A stretch of 7,834 bases of DNA. Source: Candidatus Bathyarchaeota archaeon (lineage in GTDB: Archaea > Thermoproteota > Bathyarchaeia > TCS64). Numbering within the stretch: position 1 is the first letter of the stretch; each line of letters opens with the position of its first letter. Both the position numbers and the translations under genes were made by a program. Of this stretch, positions 5,492 to 7,834 are shown one piece after another. The DNA lies in the NCBI GenBank assembly GCA_016867505.1, contig VGJH01000051.1, positions 1-7,834 of the forward strand. Reading direction: 5' to 3'. A model generated the notes under the pieces. It made no database searches. It worked only from the letters and a program-made list of their open reading frames with translations, and was not told where the DNA came from.

Positions 5492-6592
5492 TTAGTTTCT
5501 CCAAATTTTTTTGAAAAGTTTCACCCAATTCATTCCCAGAATCTTAATAATTTCGGAGTCGCTATATCCTCTGGCAACAAGTCCCATAGTAAAATTAGGC
5601 ATGTGCTCAAGCCATCCATAGCCCCAAGTTTTATCCATGGGAGTGAAGTACGATACATCAATTTTATCAGGGTTTTTCCAGATGTAAGCTCCACGAGTTA
5701 TCGAGTTAGGGAATTCAAGATCTGAGCCAAAGCCCACATGATCGATTCCGACAACTTCGATTAATACATCAAGCTGATCGAGTACATTGTCGGTGATTGT
5801 ACTATTACCTGCTTTTTTAGCAAAAAATGGTGTGATACCTATAACTCCTCCTTTCTCAGAGCATGCTTTCATCATATCATCAGGTTTTCCCCTCTGCTTA
5901 CTGTAAGCAACGAAATCACCCCATAAGCTAGTACTCCTGTTAGCCCACTCAGCATAACCTCCTGGTTGTAGTGGAGCAGATTTCCTAGGTATTATGTGAG
6001 TAAAACTAACAGGATCACTAGATAATTCTATTGCATCCCAACAGGTTTTATCACCAGTATGACTGAGATCAATAAGAATGCCGGTTTTATTCATTTCTTT
6101 GACAAGGTTTTCACCAAAAATACTGAGACCAACATTATTTTTTTCTCGACAGCCTCCACCAACATCATTTTGCCAATTGTATGTAAGCTGCATTATCCTT
6201 AATCCATGATCATAGGCAATCTTCAAAAAATCGATATTTCTTTCAAGAAAAGAACTATCCTGTGGACCAAAAATTATTCCATGTTTTCCCTGTTTTTTTG
6301 CTGAAAGAATGTCATCAGATTTTTTAACTAATAATACACGATCCTTAAACTTTTGAGCCCAATGATTATACTCAATTAATTCCTTTAATGCTTCACTAAA
6401 GTTTTTACGCATGCAGACTGTGAGGTTTGTTGCAGTTAATCCTCCTTTAAACATGTCATCCAACCACATGTTTTCAGCAACATAATCAATTACAGCCACA
6501 ACACTACTATCAATCACAACATTATCCTTGTGAAGCGAAAGAGCATGATCACGTTCATCCTTACTTAATGAAAGATAACTACGAGGAGACAT
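5492..6592 (-). CDS. M19 (membrane/renal dipeptidase) family protein, variant metal site
   Basis: This 366-residue amidohydrolase-fold protein belongs to the M19 dipeptidase family. Family blocks are KHGIIFGPQDSSFLERNIDF (103-122), GLRIMQLTYNWQNDVGGGC (130-148), GLSIFGENLVKEMNKTGILI (155-174) with DLSHTG, PVSFTH (194-199), GGVIGITPFF and GIDHVGFGSD (282-291). Retained metal or active-site candidates are His178, His199 and Asp291. The N-terminal His-x-Asp of classical dipeptidases is absent: after VID the sequence is SSVVAVID. The bridging Glu position appears to be Gln111. A bacterial subgroup I recall, with GFQN at this place and no HxD, looks closest, so the variation may be a subgroup feature. 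There is no signal peptide or lipobox, so it is probably cytoplasmic. The substrate is unknown; a dipeptide or an amide-type compound is possible. The ATG lies 26 bases from a TATA element, fitting a leaderless mRNA. It is divergent from the MFS gene and upstream of the M24 gene. Confidence 0.9.
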   Translation of the reverse strand: MSPRSYLSLSKDERDHALSLHKDNVVIDSSVVAVIDYVAENMWLDDMFKGGLTATNLTVCMRKNFSEALKELIEYNHWAQKFKDRVLLVKKSDDILSAKKQGKHGIIFGPQDSSFLERNIDFLKIAYDHGLRIMQLTYNWQNDVGGGCREKNNVGLSIFGENLVKEMNKTGILIDLSHTGDKTCWDAIELSSDPVSFTHIIPRKSAPLQPGGYAEWANRSTSLWGDFVAYSKQRGKPDDMMKACSEKGGVIGITPFFAKKAGNSTITDNVLDQLDVLIEVVGIDHVGFGSDLEFPNSITRGAYIWKNPDKIDVSYFTPMDKTWGYGWLEHMPNFTMGLVARGYSDSEIIKILGMNWVKLFKKIWRN

Positions 6593-6613
6593 AGTGTAGA
6601 ATAATCACTTCAC

Positions 6614-6621
6614 TTTAAAAA
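6614..6621 (-). promoter_or_regulatory. Box A (TATA) promoter of the M19 gene
   Basis: The minus strand reads TTTTTAAA, centred about 26 bases before ATG 6592. Transcription would begin at or next to the A of the start codon, so this gene is a good candidate for a leaderless transcript. No Shine-Dalgarno match is present. Confidence 0.5.
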
Positions 6622-6681
6622 TTATACATAAAAAAATATGAAAATAGTTATTTTTAGAGATTAGAATCAGTTTATTTTCAC

Positions 6682-6689
6682 GATATAGC
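6682..6689 (+). promoter_or_regulatory. Weak TATA-like element upstream of the MFS gene
   Basis: GATATAGC is a weak match. A start about 26 bases downstream would fall near 6712, leaving a leader of about 30 bases that contains the GGTGGAG ribosome site. Other A/T-rich alternatives exist nearby, including TTTATTTT at 6671-6678. Confidence 0.28.
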
Positions 6690-6696
6690 TAAATAG

Positions 6697-6713
6697 ATGA
6701 GTTTCGTACTCAT
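6697..6713. repeat. Perfect 6-bp inverted repeat between M19 and MFS genes
   Basis: ATGAGT and ACTCAT flank TTCGT. The repeat lies just after the weak TATA element and ends near the predicted MFS transcription start. It could be an operator half-site pair or a small leader hairpin. Six base pairs in an A/T-rich spacer may also arise by chance. Confidence 0.35.
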
Positions 6714-6728
6714 GGGGGTTCTATAATG

Positions 6729-6734
6729 GTGGAG
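6729..6734 (+). promoter_or_regulatory. Ribosome binding site that selects the MFS GTG start
   Basis: GGTGGAG-type purine sequence (GGTGGA followed by GAAG) ends about 7 bases before GTG 6742. The GTG is in frame with the whole transporter and there is no ATG near the N-terminus in that frame. This is the main evidence for the start. Confidence 0.5.
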
Positions 6735-6741
6735 AAGATAC

Positions 6742-7834
6742 GTGTTGCAGAAAGAAAGAGAGAAGAGTTATGTCATCTTATCTACAATTTCTGCACTTAG
6801 AGGGATTAGAGATAATCTTCGATATGTAATATGGCAACCATTTGCTTTAAGCCTTGGATTAAATATGAGTAGTATAGGTAGCCTTGAGAGCTTAATGGAT
6901 TTTTTTAAACTCATTTTTGAACCTGCATTCGGTTCTTTAAGTGATCAAGTTGGGAGAAAAAACCTGACATTATTCCGTGAATTTTTAATTCTTACTGCAG
7001 GAATTTTGTTTGTATTTGCCCAAAATGAGCAAATAATCTACATAGCTATAATCCTTATTGGAACGTCAAATGCATTAGTCTCAGTCTGGCAGGCCTTAGT
7101 TGCAGAGACATCAGATGCAAGCAGTCTTGCACATATTTTTGGTTTAACAGGAGCATTTTACACAGGAGCAGGGTTAATTGGTACATTAAGTGCTGGTTAT
7201 ATTGCAGATAATTTTGGGTATAGAATAGTATATTTGATTTCAGTATTTTTTTCAATAATTTCAATCACATTAATTTCTTTCAGATTGAAGGAAACATTAA
7301 TTAAAACTGTAGAAAAAATCAATTTCAAGAAAGTATTAAGTGCAATATTTGGTTCATTGAACCCTCCAAAAGAATTTAGAGGTTTTTACATAGCTATGTC
7401 ATTAGATTTATTTGCATTTGGTTTAGGATTCAGAATTTTAACTGGAATGCTTACAAAGTCTTATGGATTTACACCAACAATGATTGGGTACGCCATCACT
7501 GCAATGACTTTAAGCATGGCTGTTGCTCAAATACCGTTTAGTAAAATTGTGGACAAATATGGCTATTCAAGATTCTTAGCATTATCACAAATTATCGCCT
7601 CAATGTCTATAGCAATATTAATTTGGTCAAAAGATTTTTTTGCAGTACTAATAGCCTTCTTTGTCCTAGGATTTGCTAATGCCATTTGGATGCCAACTGA
7701 GCAAGCATGGATTACAGTAAATGTCGACAAAAATATTCGAGCAAGAGCAATAGCGAGTTACTCTACTTTCAGAAGCATAATCGCAATGCCTGCACCATGG
7801 ATAGGAGGAATATTATTTGAACTATATGGATTTG
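6742..7834 (+). CDS. Major facilitator superfamily (MFS) transporter, 3' end outside window
   Basis: The frame is open from a stop at 6724-6726 to the right edge, giving 364 codons from GTG 6742. It encodes a polytopic membrane protein of the MFS, the family of single-chain secondary transporters. The N-terminus, VILSTISALRGIRDNLRYVI, leads into the first helix. The MFS motif A loop between helices 2 and 3 is GSLSDQVGRKNL (from residue 64). A related loop in the second half, SKIVDKYGYSRF, begins at about residue 267, consistent with two six-helix halves. A cytoplasmic stretch with KETLIKTVEKINFKK separates the halves. The C-terminal helices are cut off by the window end. The substrate cannot be read from the sequence; drug, sugar or peptide-like solutes are all possible. 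It is divergent from the M19 gene with a 149-base gap, so shared control and a link to that enzyme's substrate are plausible but unproven. The GTG start is supported by a ribosome site. Confidence 0.88.
   Translation, partial: MLQKEREKSYVILSTISALRGIRDNLRYVIWQPFALSLGLNMSSIGSLESLMDFFKLIFEPAFGSLSDQVGRKNLTLFREFLILTAGILFVFAQNEQIIYIAIILIGTSNALVSVWQALVAETSDASSLAHIFGLTGAFYTGAGLIGTLSAGYIADNFGYRIVYLISVFFSIISITLISFRLKETLIKTVEKINFKKVLSAIFGSLNPPKEFRGFYIAMSLDLFAFGLGFRILTGMLTKSYGFTPTMIGYAITAMTLSMAVAQIPFSKIVDKYGYSRFLALSQIIASMSIAILIWSKDFFAVLIAFFVLGFANAIWMPTEQAWITVNVDKNIRARAIASYSTFRSIIAMPAPWIGGILFELYGF

Noticed and set aside
6726..6800. ATG at 6726 opening a 24-codon frame (MVEKIRVAERKREEL...) ahead of the MFS gene
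   Set aside because: It ends at TAG 6798-6800 and overlaps the MFS frame, which has a GTG with a well-spaced ribosome site. A frameshift joining the two is conceivable, but the GTG start already gives a normal N-terminus.
7055..7264. 69-codon minus-strand frame inside the MFS gene
   Set aside because: It is antisense to a clear MFS coding frame with membrane helices and motif A; its Leu/Gln-rich product reflects the complementary codons.
1..7834. CRISPR array, toxin-antitoxin or defence system
   Set aside because: I saw no regularly spaced repeats, no Cas-like proteins and no small toxin/antitoxin pair; the 97-residue protein/methyltransferase pair lacks target-recognition or nuclease features of a restriction system.

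Overview
The window is most likely archaeal. It carries a tRNA gene without an encoded CCA end, followed directly by a T-run. TATA/box A-like elements sit about 26-33 bases before several starts, giving very short or absent leaders. The protein families (a tyrosine recombinase with an archaeal-type C-terminal tail, a LemA/DUF2207 pair, an MFS protein) fit AT-rich uncultured archaea such as Bathyarchaeia or Asgard lineages. The lineage is an inference from family resemblance and cannot be fixed from the sequence alone.

Layout. Bases 1-341 (+) hold the C-terminal end of a tyrosine recombinase that enters from the left. It ends 23 bases from the 3' end of a tRNA-Arg(CCU) gene (365-439, -), so a mobile element integrated at this tRNA may lie to the left. 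Next comes a minus-strand pair: lemA-like (2879-2307) followed, with a 4-base ATGA overlap, by a DUF2207 membrane protein with a glycine-rich tail (2310-490). A divergent plus-strand pair follows: an unrecognised 97-residue protein (3044-3337) and a class I SAM-dependent methyltransferase (3345-4169). The methyltransferase stop codon directly abuts the stop codon of a convergent M24-fold (Xaa-Pro peptidase/creatinase-like) gene (5348-4170, -). Upstream of that gene lies an M19 (renal dipeptidase family) gene (6592-5492, -). Divergent from the M19 gene is a major facilitator transporter starting at GTG 6742 and running off the right edge. No gene-free stretch exceeds about 165 bases.

How the genes may work together. 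LemA and DUF2207 are probably one envelope-associated operon. The M24, M19 and MFS genes look like an uptake/hydrolysis neighbourhood. Both hydrolases lack canonical metal ligands of their families: the M24 protein has Gln and Asn in place of the two conserved Asp ligands, and the M19 protein lacks the N-terminal His-x-Asp and has Gln where the bridging Glu is expected. Ordinary peptidase labels are therefore risky, and this altered-hydrolase plus transporter cluster is the most interesting part of the window.
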